Shown in pieces: positions 52,814 to 62,500 of a stretch of 64,000 nt of DNA. Made by a program: the position numbers and the translations under genes. The notes beneath the pieces are model-generated. The model ran no database searches. It had not been told where the DNA came from and worked only from the letters and a program-made list of their open reading frames with translations. The stretch lies in NCBI GenBank assembly GCA_025765615.1, contig JAIVFJ010000319.1, forward strand, positions 1 through 64,000, given 5' to 3'. The first letter of the stretch is position 1. Every line of letters begins with the position of its first letter. This DNA comes from Zopfochytrium polystomum. Lineage: Eukaryota > Chytridiomycota > Chytridiomycetes > Chytridiales > Chytridiaceae.

Positions 52814-53440
52814 TCACTCGTCTAACAAAAAAATCCGTGGACTTGAAAATGGATCTGCCCATTCCAGACATCCCTCAATATCACTCGAGCAATGTTTTTC
52901 GAGAACTTTTCTAACTTCAGCGTTCAGAAAATCATCAAGACGTTGTTCAACCTGTTCTCGTAACTCTGCAAGAGATTCGTACTCTGGTCGTTTAGCAAAT
53001 ATTTCGTCCAACTTTGAACGATTGAACGAGTTGTATGTTTGACATGGAGTTGCTATAACCCGTCCAAATATTTTGCCGATTACGAAACATTTCCCTCCTA
53101 GGTCCATTGGATAAACTGGTTGAACGAATAGACGAGCTGCTTTAAAATGATCCACTCCGTGCTTAAATCCGTTCTTGGCAATCAATTCCAAAAATGTTGT
53201 AACTTCATCGTGGCCTGTTTGAACTGAGTATTCAAGTGGAGGCATTAAACGCCCTTGTTCAATTCCTTCGTGATAACGCTCTATTTTTTCTTTTTCAAGC
53301 CATTCAATTCTACTTTTAAATACGGTTCTTTCAGATTCAGAAACATATCGCCATGTAGCAAAACCTCCAATCCATCCCAAAATAATTTGTATATATGCTT
53401 TGTTGCTCATCCTTTTTAAGACATTTGAAGCAAAATTCAT
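52814..53440 (-). CDS. unknown viral protein, 208 aa
   Basis: Intact frame from ATG 53,440 (MNFASNV...) or more likely ATG 53,410 (MSNKAYIQIILGWIGGFATW), because the first ATG lies inside a TGAATTTTG promoter-like word. The new N-terminus would be a hydrophobic, possibly membrane-spanning helix, followed by a basic coiled coil (FKSRIEWLEKEKIERYHEG) and a globular part (DLGGKCFVIGKIFGRVIATP). Not recognised. A GTCACGTGAC palindrome lies upstream at 53,540. Confidence 0.65.
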   Translation of the reverse strand: MNFASNVLKRMSNKAYIQIILGWIGGFATWRYVSESERTVFKSRIEWLEKEKIERYHEGIEQGRLMPPLEYSVQTGHDEVTTFLELIAKNGFKHGVDHFKAARLFVQPVYPMDLGGKCFVIGKIFGRVIATPCQTYNSFNRSKLDEIFAKRPEYESLAELREQVEQRLDDFLNAEVRKVLEKHCSSDIEGCLEWADPFSSPRIFLLDE

Positions 53441-53539
53441 TTCTCTTAATTACTGCGCACATATATAGTTTCTTTATTTAACTGTTAATTCTGTAAATTT
53501 TTCAATCCATAGTCACTGAAATTCTTTTAGTTTCGTATC

Positions 53540-53549
53540 GTCACGTGAC
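53540..53549 (-). promoter_or_regulatory. GTCACGTGAC palindrome
   Basis: Perfect 10-bp palindrome 100 bp upstream of the 53,440 gene and just after hairpin 9, the same arrangement as in the 43-47 kb cluster. Confidence 0.6.
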
Positions 53550-53575
53550 ATTGTTCTGAAATCTGTCATAAAAAA

Positions 53576-53612
53576 AAGCTCCTAACACTGCTGGCTACAG
53601 TGCTAAGAGCTT
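53576..53612 (-). terminator. 3' hairpin 9 (variant loop)
   Basis: Stem AAGCTCTTAGCACTG against CAGTGTTAGGAGCTT pairs at all 15 positions (with G-T), loop TAGCCAG, then T8. A third outer-stem sequence around the same inner stem. Begins 17 bp after the stop at 53,630. Confidence 0.88.
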
Positions 53613-53629
53613 TTCTTTCCACCTTTTTC

Positions 53630-53905
53630 TCACCACATCATCTTTCTTATCACTATATTCTCATATTCCTCTCCAGTTTTACTTCCACACCATATTCCAA
53701 AAATCCCCCTTCCCCTTATCGCATTTCTCACTTCCCACTTCTTCTCCACTCTTTCTACCACCTTTTCGTGCATCTCCACTCTCCCTCGTCCTAATTTCAT
53801 TCCCGTCTCTTTCTCATACTTTATTATCTCGTCAATATCATCTCTCACAACTACATATCCAGTAATCTTCATCACTATCTCCTCTGGCAGCATCTTTCCA
53901 CACAT
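53630..53905 (-). CDS. F-box-like viral protein, 91 aa
   Basis: ATG 53,905 (MCGKMLPEEIVMKITGYVVV), F-box-like helix, then DDIDEIIKYEKETGMKLGRG and RVEMHEKVVERVEKKWEV. Codons upstream of this ATG translate the promoter element (LAEKKVNFV) and are not part of the protein. No N-terminal Cys/His module beyond one Cys. Complete with 3' hairpin 9. Confidence 0.7.
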   Translation of the reverse strand: MCGKMLPEEIVMKITGYVVVRDDIDEIIKYEKETGMKLGRGRVEMHEKVVERVEKKWEVRNAIRGRGIFGIWCGSKTGEEYENIVIRKMMW

Positions 53906-53928
53906 CCTTGCTTTCTTCCAATACCGCA

Positions 53929-53954
53929 CAAAATTCACTTTTTTCTCCGCCAAG
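53929..53954 (-). promoter_or_regulatory. promoter-like element without CACGTG
   Basis: CTTGGCGGAG-A6-GTGAATTTTG, 24 bp before the ATG at 53,905. No CACGTG palindrome is seen nearby. Confidence 0.65.
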
Positions 53955-54058
53955 AATTCTATTTCTTCTTTTCTAATTTCTTGCGTTTTCTTTCCAAACA
54001 TACTCAACATGTTTCTTATCTTTCTCTCTTATTTCTTGAATAAATCTCTTATCTATTG

Positions 54059-54259
54059 TTACAACAATGTCATCAATGTTTTCATTATTGCACATTCATT
54101 CCAATTATTCCAGTATTTTATTGACATTTCGTGTAACGTTACAACATTCATTTCAACTAATATTTCTTCCTGACCAATATGATCTTTACATTCCAACTTT
54201 CCGCATTTTTTTCCTTTTCTTTTCCCGTTTTTCAAAATGTGTTTGCATATTTTTCCCAT
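54059..54259 (-). CDS. small Cys/His-module viral protein, 66 aa
   Basis: ATG 54,259: MGKICKHILKNGKRKGKKCG followed by CKDH, the same module as in the 45.1 kb protein, then a short tail without an F-box. Zinc or nucleic-acid binding is possible; function unknown. Upstream is a degenerate TGAATTTTG element next to GTCACGTGAC. Confidence 0.6.
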   Translation of the reverse strand: MGKICKHILKNGKRKGKKCGKLECKDHIGQEEILVEMNVVTLHEMSIKYWNNWNECAIMKTLMTLL

Positions 54260-54292
54260 CCATGCTCTTGTGCAACTCTGTTCACTTCTTCT

Positions 54293-54322
54293 CAAAATTC
54301 AGTTTATCTAAAGTCACGTGAC
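54293..54322 (-). promoter_or_regulatory. degenerate promoter-like element and CACGTG palindrome
   Basis: GTCACGTGAC followed by ACTGAATTTTG with the CTTGGCGG part lost, upstream of the 54,259 gene. Confidence 0.5.
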
Positions 54323-54333
54323 CTTATACAAAA

Positions 54334-54650
54334 CTATACAATTTTTAATCTAGTTTCATCAAACCAATACGCCAAATGATAGTATTCTAACGTTTCTTCG
54401 TTTACTATAAGTCCACTTAGTATAGCTCGTTCATTTGAAATTGGTAACCATACTTTAATGGATGTTTCTCCATTCATTTTGGTACATACATGTTCATTTT
54501 TTCTAAAATTTTTTATTTCACTTTCCACTTTACTTCTTCTAAATTTATATCCTGTCATTTTTTCAAATTCTATTTTTCATCAATTGTTCCTGAGATATCT
54601 TTAATTGATATGTATCTCATGATTTCACTTATTATTTCTGTTGGTAACAT
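54334..54650 (-). pseudogene. F-box-like viral gene, frameshifted in an A run
   Basis: ATG 54,650 begins MLPTEIISEIMRYISIKDIS, the F-box-like helix. The frame hits a stop after GTIDEK; one base added to the A run near 54,587 would rejoin the downstream frame (MTGYKFRRSKVESEIKNF...), which continues to 54,334. The order matches the intact paralogues. Lesion or homopolymer error. Confidence 0.65.
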
Positions 54651-54884
54651 CACCTTTCACATTTATTACATAAATCTACTTTTTTCAATTTTTTACTACA
54701 CATATTTCACTATACAACATCTACAAAAAATTTTACTACATATTTCACTATACAACATCTACAAAAATTTCTTATTACACAACTACACAACTTTACTACA
54801 CAATTTTCATTTCACTTTTCTTTATATAAATCACCGCTTTCGCTTGTCACTGTCACAAACAAAACTCATCTCATCCACTTCAAC
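54651..54884. other. AT-rich intergenic with short direct repeats
   Basis: Contains two copies of CTACATATTTCACTATACAA-like sequence ~45 bp apart and a TATATAAA box at ~54,822 that could serve the spliced gene at 54,885. Confidence 0.5.
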
Positions 54885-55283
54885 ATGTCTGACATTGAAA
54901 CAAAATCTGAATCTGATTTCGCTTCTGACGTAAAACTCGACGATATCGAACTCAACGTACAAATCGTTCTTCTCGACATATACAAAAAGATGGACAAGAT
55001 TCTTGATATTCTCAATAAGCTTGAGGTAAGTGTATTTTACATTTTCGTTCTTCGAACTAACAAATTTTAGATGGAAGCTACTTCTGTTAAAGCTAAAGTC
55101 ACACCCAAAGAACTTCCAAGCTCTTCAACAACCAAAGCTACAACTTCTACGCCGACTTGTCTCGGGAAAACTACAAAGAATCTTCCATGCAAGCGCAAAC
55201 CTTCAAGCGATCCGAACATTCATCCCTACTGTTCTACTCATCGCAATAATGTGTCTAAAGAATATGTCGATGATTGCGAATAA
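54885..55283 (+). CDS. spliced small viral protein with Cys/His module, 117 aa
   Basis: Exon 1 54,885-55,025, intron 55,026-55,070 (GTAAGT...TTTTAG, 45 bp, phase 0), exon 2 55,071-55,283. Without splicing the frame ends at the intron's TAG. The first exon is acidic with a helical LNKLE end. The second has a Ser/Thr linker and CLGKTTKNLPCKRK...YCSTH, the C..K..PC...C..H form of the module seen across the cluster. Alternatively exon 2 is a separate 70-aa gene starting at its ATG 55,071, but the clean donor and acceptor favour splicing. Confidence 0.6.
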
Positions 55284-55295
55284 AAAGAACACTTC

Positions 55296-58200
55296 TTACA
55301 CCATTTTTTTCTTTATTTCTTCACGCACTTCTTCCAACAATTTCCCAAGTAAGTTTTGTCCTTTATTCGTCCATATCTCTGTTTTAAATCTTCCATTTTC
55401 TTCCAATCTTTTATTTCCTGTTTCCACCAACTTTTTCCCTAGTTCTCCTACAAACTTTCCTCTCAAACCTTTTCTCATCACTGACATCATGTCTTGCAGT
55501 TTCCATTTTTCTTCAAATCTTGCTTTTATTAAATCTTTCACTTTATCTTTACTTACTCGATTTCTTCCTGACTTTCCTTCATTCATTCTTTCCCACACAT
55601 ATGTTCTATATTCCTCTTTACCACCTATTTTCTTACTTTCTTTTCCACTTTTTCCTCTAATTCTTTTTACGTAACTTGGATCAATTCTTCTAAACTTTTC
55701 ACATTGATAGTATTCTTCTACACTTCCATACACTTCTCCATCAACTTCTACTCTACATGGATACAAATTACTTAACCAACTTTTTTCTCCTCTGAATTTT
55801 ATAACGTCTTTTTGCTCAATCATAACACTTGTTTGATCATCTTCTTCCATCGCAGAAGTTTCTCTCTCTTTTCCCTTTCTGTTGTCAACTTCATTCACAT
55901 TTTCATTTTCATTTTCACTGACGTCTCTTTCTTTCCCTTTACTTGACGACCCTACTATTGATTCTCTTTCCATGTTTTTTCTTATTGCTTCCATCAAATC
56001 TTCCATTTCTTCTGTATTTTCTTCCGTATTTTCTCCTTCTATTACATCTGACACGTCCATATCCATTTCAGGTGCCTTTCTTTTCTTATCTTTCTTCAAA
56101 TATCTTTTGACTTTCTTTATCAATCTTGGGGTTCCATCCTCTGTAAAGGCTGTCTCTATGGTTGTTATCCATTTCTTGTTTTTCGACAAACCACTTCTTA
56201 ACTTGAGCTTTTTCATCTTTTTTGCCAAGTCGTCGGTCTCGCTGTCACTTTCACTACTTTCTTCACTACTCTCTTCACTGCTTTCACTTTCATTTTCAAC
56301 ACCGTTTGAACGTAATATTTCATCGATCTCTTCTTCAGAATTCCCTTTTTTTCTCAAGCTTTCAATGAATTCATTTACCTGTTTTCGTCTCCGTTTTTTC
56401 TCTTCTTTTTCATCATACACTGCAATATTCTCCATATCTGTGTCTGTTAGTTTTAGTTTCTTCAAATTTTCTTCCAAATTTTGAACTATTGAGCTGTCGT
56501 TTACTCTTCTCCTTCTTTCTTCTAGATCAGTGTTTTTCGTTCTTTCGTACAAAGCTTTTATGTCTGGCAATATTCTTTTCCAGAACACATTTCCTACTTT
56601 TATTAATAATTCTTTTTCTTTCATTCCTTCGTATCGATTCTTTAACATCTAAATATTGATCTAATCCACTTACAGCTTCGTTAATTATGTCGTATTTTTC
56701 CTTGTTATTGTGTTCACTATACATTTTCGCATTCCACTGTTTTATCTCTTTCTTTTTCCAATCAATTAGTTTCCTAAATGAATTCGGCCATTCTATTACT
56801 TGCACATCATATGGTACCCTGTTTTCTCTTACTATTTCTAATATTATGTCCTTTATTTTTCTTCTATGTGCTATGTAATCTCTTTCGTCAAAGTCTAAAT
56901 CATCAAACTCTATTGTCACATCATCCTGTCCATTCCCATTTCTTTCTTTACTTCCACTTCTTGCGTTTGTCTCTTTCTTTTTCGGTCTTTTGGTACATAC
57001 ATTTCTTCACCTTCGTCTTCCATTTCATTTTGTACATTTTGAATTAAATTTGTTTCATTCAAGCTAATTAGTACATACGTTATTGCGTTTACAAATGCTT
57101 CTTGCTTTTTTGTTTCAGTATTTGTCTCAAAGTTTTTGTATGGCGTAATGTGTTGTGCTATAAAATTTTCATCCACAAATACACTTGATTTTATGTCATT
57201 ATTATTTATTAAATCTTCTATTTTCCTTATATAATTCTCGATCATCTTTCTTTTACTTCCAAGTAATCTTCTTTTTCCTTCCCTTAGTATATCCACTAAT
57301 ACTTTCCCAGCCACTATTAATTTCATTGAACTTAATGTTTGTCTATCATTTTCTTCGTCACCGTCATTTATATCTCTTTTCAGTTTCCCTTCAAACGGCA
57401 GTATGTCTTCCAATCTTGACGTCTCTGGTCTAAAGTTCATCCTCGTTTTTATTCTTTCGTATAATTGCGATAACTGTTTCCCCTCTTCTGACAACTCTTC
57501 TTCCATTACATTCTCTCCATGCACTTCTCCATACGCTGCTTGTAAATGCCCTTCACTTTCCGTATCACTATATATCTCTTGTTCTTTTCCTTGTTCTTTT
57601 TCTTTCTCCTTTTCTTTTTTCTTTTGTCTCAGTTTTTCCAAGCCTCCCATACTTTCTTTCATTATTTGGTTCATAAATGCATTTCTTCTCTCTCTTTCTA
57701 TTTCTTCTTTCTCTTTCATTTCCCTCTCTTTTTTCTTTGTTCGTTTTTCTCTATACGCATCTCTTACATTTTTCTCCAATTCTTCCCTCTCAAAATCTTG
57801 ATAACTGTACTTTTTCCTCCTTAATTCTCCCTTTTCATATTCTACACCTTCATACTTTTTTGTTAAACTTAATTGATTATATTCATTTACTTGAAATATG
57901 TTCCCATTCTTCAATCTTGCGTCTTTAATATTATGTCTTTTTCTGTTAGTGGTTTCTCTGACTTGTATGCAAATTCGTTTGATGTTGTTTTTGATATCGT
58001 TTTGTTCAATGCTGGTACATATATCGATAGTATCCCACTATTCGTTTTTCCCTCATATCTTCCTTCATACCCTTTATATGGTCCTGTTATTATTATCACT
58101 TCCTTTGAGTGATTTAGATCACTTGGCGCCTCATTTGGCAAGTTTACTTTTATTGTATTTATCTTCGCAAAATCATTGTAACTACACTCTTTTTCTTGTA

Positions 58201-58501
58201 TTCTTCCATTTCCATACACTTTTCCTTGAAACTTATTTATTGAATGGTTGTATTTATTCGCTTGGTACACACTCCCATTTTTTAACACTGCATCTACAAA
58301 GAATATGTCTTTTTGTTCTAATACTTTTTCCTCTATTTCTTTATTGTATAGTTCTATTTCTATTTTAAACTTTCCTTCTTTCGTGGTTTCCATATATCTC
58401 CCTTTTAATCCTTTGTATGGATCTATTAATACTATCACTTCTCTTGAGTGATTCAGTTGACTTGGTTTTTCATTTGGCAACTTCACTTCTGTTACGTTCA
58501 T
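55296..58501 (-). pseudogene. KOW-repeat, coiled-coil and NADAR viral locus, 3 frame breaks
   Basis: Four overlapping minus-strand frames (58,501-57,911; 57,914-56,916; 56,919-56,527; 56,648-55,296) look like one long gene. Frame 1 has two KOW-like motifs (VIVLIDPYKGLKGRY, VIIITGPYKGYEGRY), as in SPT5-type elongation factors. The unit after the second KOW continues in frame 2 (LKNGNIFQVNEYN matches LKNGSVYQANKYN), so that break is a frameshift. Frame 2 is a charged coiled coil. Frame 4 has acidic tracts and a C-terminal NADAR (YbiA-like) domain (IKFRGEKSWLSNLYPC, VEEYYQCEKF), a family acting on ADP-ribose N-glycosides. The combination is unusual. Function in transcription or ADP-ribose signalling is inferred. 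Confidence 0.65.
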
Positions 58502-58560
58502 GTTTATAATTACTTTACAAAAAGTTTTTATTTAAAAGTACTTCTATACTAATTATAAGC

Positions 58561-59085
58561 ATGCAAAATCCAAATGAGCTATTGTTGTCTGCTACATTAA
58601 AGGGAATCGAATTTATGTCCAAGTTTATTAAAGAAAGTGACAATTGTATTCGAACATTACATTACGATCAAGATTCAAAAAGTCTAATTGCTAATGCGAG
58701 TTCTGACTCTCTTCAATGGTACTTTCCAAAACACATTTGCACTGAAAATAATCGTGGTGTTCATGAAATTAACAATACGTGTTATCGATTGTATTGTTCA
58801 AAGTGCTCAAAAAATGCTTTTCTTATGCAAGCCAATGAGTTAGATGAATGTAATGTACTTCTTGTTAAATATGATGACATTCAACATAATTCATTACAAA
58901 AACGAGTCGATCGAATTTATAGATTGGATGAAAGTATTTTCAATGATCCCAATTTAACTGCATCATTCGCAGAGTCACTTCGATCAGGCAAGCCAGGGGA
59001 TTTAAGTCCCGTCTTCAAACATCTTCACCCACCGCCTCCGACGCCCTTCGACCCTAAACCAAAGCCAAAGGGTCCTCCCCCTGAT
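58561..59085 (+). CDS. viral protein with Cys cluster, 3' end lost at the border
   Basis: ATG 58,561 (MQNPNELLLSATLKGIEFMS); a Cys/His region HICTENNRG...CYRLYCSKCSK may bind zinc; a Pro-rich tail (PPPPTPFDPKPKPKGPPPDP) leads straight into the CCCACAGAG array at 59,086, through which the frame continues to 59,490 as translated repeat. The native C-terminus is therefore missing or replaced. It diverges from the KOW locus (59 bp between starts). Family not recognised. Confidence 0.6.
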
Positions 59086-59503
59086 CCTAGACATATCCAT
59101 CCGGCGCGCGATCAGTGCCAACGAAGCCGATCAGTGCTAACGAAGCCAGACTGCGTCCCACAGAGGGTCCGGTCATCAGCGTTCCCACAGAGGCCCTTGC
59201 ATCAGCGTTCCCACAGAGCCTGTCAATTATGGCAATTGATTTTTTTTGTCAATTTTTTCATTTTGTTATGGTTTTATGTGAGGGCAAAAAAAAAACTATG
59301 TCCTCACTGCGTCCCACAGAGTGCGCCCCAACAGCGTCCCACAGAGCGCCTCTCATCAGCGTTCCCACAGAGAAAAACGAAGCTGCGTCCCACAGAGCAG
59401 GCCCCCCAACAGCGTTCCCACAGAGAGTCTGTCAATTATGGCAATTTATTTTTTTTGTCAATTTTTTCATTTTGTTATGGTTTTAGGTGAGGGCAAAAAA
59501 AAC
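59086..59503 (+). repeat. CCCACAGAG array, copy 2, at the right viral border
   Basis: CCTAGACATATCCATCCGG, doubled GATCAGTGCTAACGAAGCC-type words, about eight GCGT(T)CCCACAGAG units and two AT-rich blocks ending GGCAAAAAAAACTATGTCC. It separates AT-rich viral DNA from the GC-rich peptidase copy. Confidence 0.85.
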
Positions 59504-59504
59504 T

Positions 59505-62500
59505 ATGTCCAGCTGTCTGCCTGCTGCCCACGACGGCGGCAACCCGCTGTACGACCCCCTTTCCGCCCTCGCCGATGACGCCGCTGCCACAATGGTCACC
59601 AAGATCGGACTCCCGCTCCCCCTCCTACGGCGCCGACAATGGCAACTCGGCCGTCTCGTCGTCGTCGTCGTCTTACGTGTCGTACGTGTCGCATTCGTCA
59701 TCAGCTGTCGGGGGTGGCGTATCGGACGGCACCCTCCTCTAGCACATCTACTCAGACGAGGACGACGTGCCCGCCGCCGTTGTGCCCCTCTCCGAGACAG
59801 AGCTGTCGGGCGCCTTTTCCGGCGCCGCCGCCTGGGAGCACCTGCAGACCATCGCCGCCGAGCCGCACATGTACAGCAGCGACGCCAACCTGCGCGTGCG
59901 CGCCTTTCTGATCGAAAAGCTGCAAGAGTTTGACCGCCTCGCCGCTTCGCGCAGCCGCCCGGGCTTCCTCGACATTGCCAAAGAAAACGTGAACGTCACA
60001 GCCGCCACAGGCAAGTTCTTTTTCGAATCCAACAACGTGATCGTCCGCATCAACGGTGCAAACGCCGCAAACGCCACTGCCGCCGCCGCAGCACCGAAAG
60101 ATCGCCACGCGCTCCTCGTGTCGGCGCACTACGACAGCACGCCCGTGTCGTACGGCATGACCGACGACGCATCGCCATCGCCGTCATACTCGAGTTTGTC
60201 CGCACGCTGATCTACTCACGGCCCCTGCAGCACGACGTCGTTCAACTTTAACAACGGTGAGGAAATGTTTCTCCCGGGGTTCGTCTACCACCCGTGGTTC
60301 ACGGGCATCAAGGCGTTTATCAACTTGGAGGGCACCGGGAGCGCGCCGGGAACCCGCAGCATGCTGTTCCTCACCAACTCGCCAGCCCTCGTCAAGGCGT
60401 GGAAGCAGCCTGCGACGTTCCACAACCTCCGCGGCTTTGTGACTGCCGTCTGTCGCGACGACCCGCAGCTGCTGCCGAGTCTGGCCGCGTCGCCTGAGCA
60501 AGGACTGGCGAAACCGATGGACGACCCGCTCCCCGCGCCCAACTTTGTCTTTTACGACCTCTTTGGTCAGGTCACACTGACCCCCGGTGGGCCTTCAAGC
60601 TGACGCTTGCACTGCTCGTTGCGATCGTCCTGGGGATCGAAGCGGGTCTTCAAGATGTTTATCCGTCCGACGCTCGAAGCCTACGCACTGGTCATTCTCT
60701 CGTGCGCCGCTGCGCTGCTCGCCGTCCTCGTGCTGTCGTGGTGGAAGGCGAAACTCAAGCCGGGCTCCACCTACAGCCTCCCCGCCGCAACTTGGCCTGG
60801 ATTGCTGCCGCTGTCACTGCCGCGTTCGCCGCGCTGCGGCTGCGCAAGCCCGCCGCGAGGATGGCGACGCTGCGGAGGCTTCCCACCGACGACGGCAGCG
60901 GCGCAATGTTCACCGCGCCGCCCCGCGGGATGCACCGCAGCGGCGGCGGCGGGCGGAGCGACCCCACACGCGCGCCGCTGCTACGTCGCCTTCGCGCGCG
61001 GGCGTCTCCCCGCCGAGTCGCGGCCACACCCGGTGCAAAAATGGCTGGCGTACGGGCTGCTCGGGTTCTGGACGACGCTGCTGACGGCCGGGTTGTATTT
61101 CGCGGCGCGGTGGAACTGGCACGGGTTCTATTTTGTCAGCGACTGGGCGTTTTTCGCGGTGCTGTCGGTCGCGGTGAGGACATGGCAGAGAAAGAAAAGA
61201 TAAACGGCGGCCGAGTCCTTTCGGAGGCTCCAAATCATGGACCGCAGCATTTTTTGAAGGGCGCATGCAGCGGGTGGTGTTGCGCTATTGCGGTTGCTTC
61301 GGCATTCTTCTTCATCCGTCGATTGGGGATGTGCGCCTGCCCAGTTAGCACGGTCTCATATGCGGCAAACCCCAAACGCCACCTCACTCGATCCCGGCAG
61401 GCGCTTGCGCCGATGGTGCTCAAGTGGTGGAAGGCGGAGGCTGTTGTGGTCGAGGAGCCGACGACGGTCGGCTCCGGTGGAGTGTTGAAGGCCGGAGGGC
61501 GTCGAGGACGCAGGGGCGTCGGCAGCGGCGGTGTGAGTGTGTGGAAGCGCAAGGTGGTGAAGTTTTTCAAAGCGGCAGATGTAAGGGTTATGGGCTGCAG
61601 CTGGTGTTGTCGTCCGCGATGCCGACCCTGCTGACATTTGACATTTTGATGCAGTTTAGCACGATCCTGCCGACTGGTAAGCCCGGAGTGGGTTTAGTTT
61701 TTGTTCGGTCAATTGCGCGCAGAGAAGCTCTAACAACCCCCATCTTCCGTGTACTCATAAACAACACAACCCAGCCATCTCCGACGGCGCCGCCGAGTAC
61801 AACATCGACCTGATCTTTGGCGCGCTCTTTGTCCTGCTGTTTGTCAACCTGCTCCCCCCGCTCCAGCTTGCCATCCGCTCCACGTCGGCATGCTGTTTGT
61901 CGCCATCTTCTGCCCGCGTACCTTGCGTCTGTGTTCTGTTTCCCGTTTGACGCCACGCGCCCTCAAAAGGTGAAATCTCTTTTCCCGTGCCCACCCCACT
62001 CACTGACTCCGCCCTCAAACTACCCCCGTGCACACTTCGCCACCACCCATACGTCTTTACGAAAACCTGGAACATCACCGACTCCCCCGACAACTCTGGC
62101 ACGCCGTCCTACCCCAACACCACGCAACTGACCCTCAGCCCACTGACCACCATGTCCGCCGCGCGCTTCCAATCCCACATGGCCCGCGCACCCGCGTCCT
62201 TCTCCCTCGACTGCGCGATCCCCCCCGCCCCGCCCGTCGCGCCGTGGTCAAACCCCGTGGCGCCGCACCCCGCGTGCACAGCGACCGTCCCGGTGGTGCC
62301 GTTTGGCGGATGGGGTTACACTTACGACAACCCAAGCAAGGAACCGCTGGTGGAGCTGACTCTCGGCGCGCCGCGCGAGGTCCCCGGCACAGGCAGGGTC
62401 GTCGAGGTCGAGGGGACGCTCGTCGGGACACCCGGCTCGCGCATTTGCACGCTGCAACCTTCGTTCGCGGCTGCAGCTGCGGGCGCGGGGGTGGCCGACC

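Noticed and set aside
58561..59490. A 309-residue protein reading through the right border
   Set aside because: After 59,085 the frame only translates the CCCACAGAG array, so the viral protein ends or is truncated at the border.
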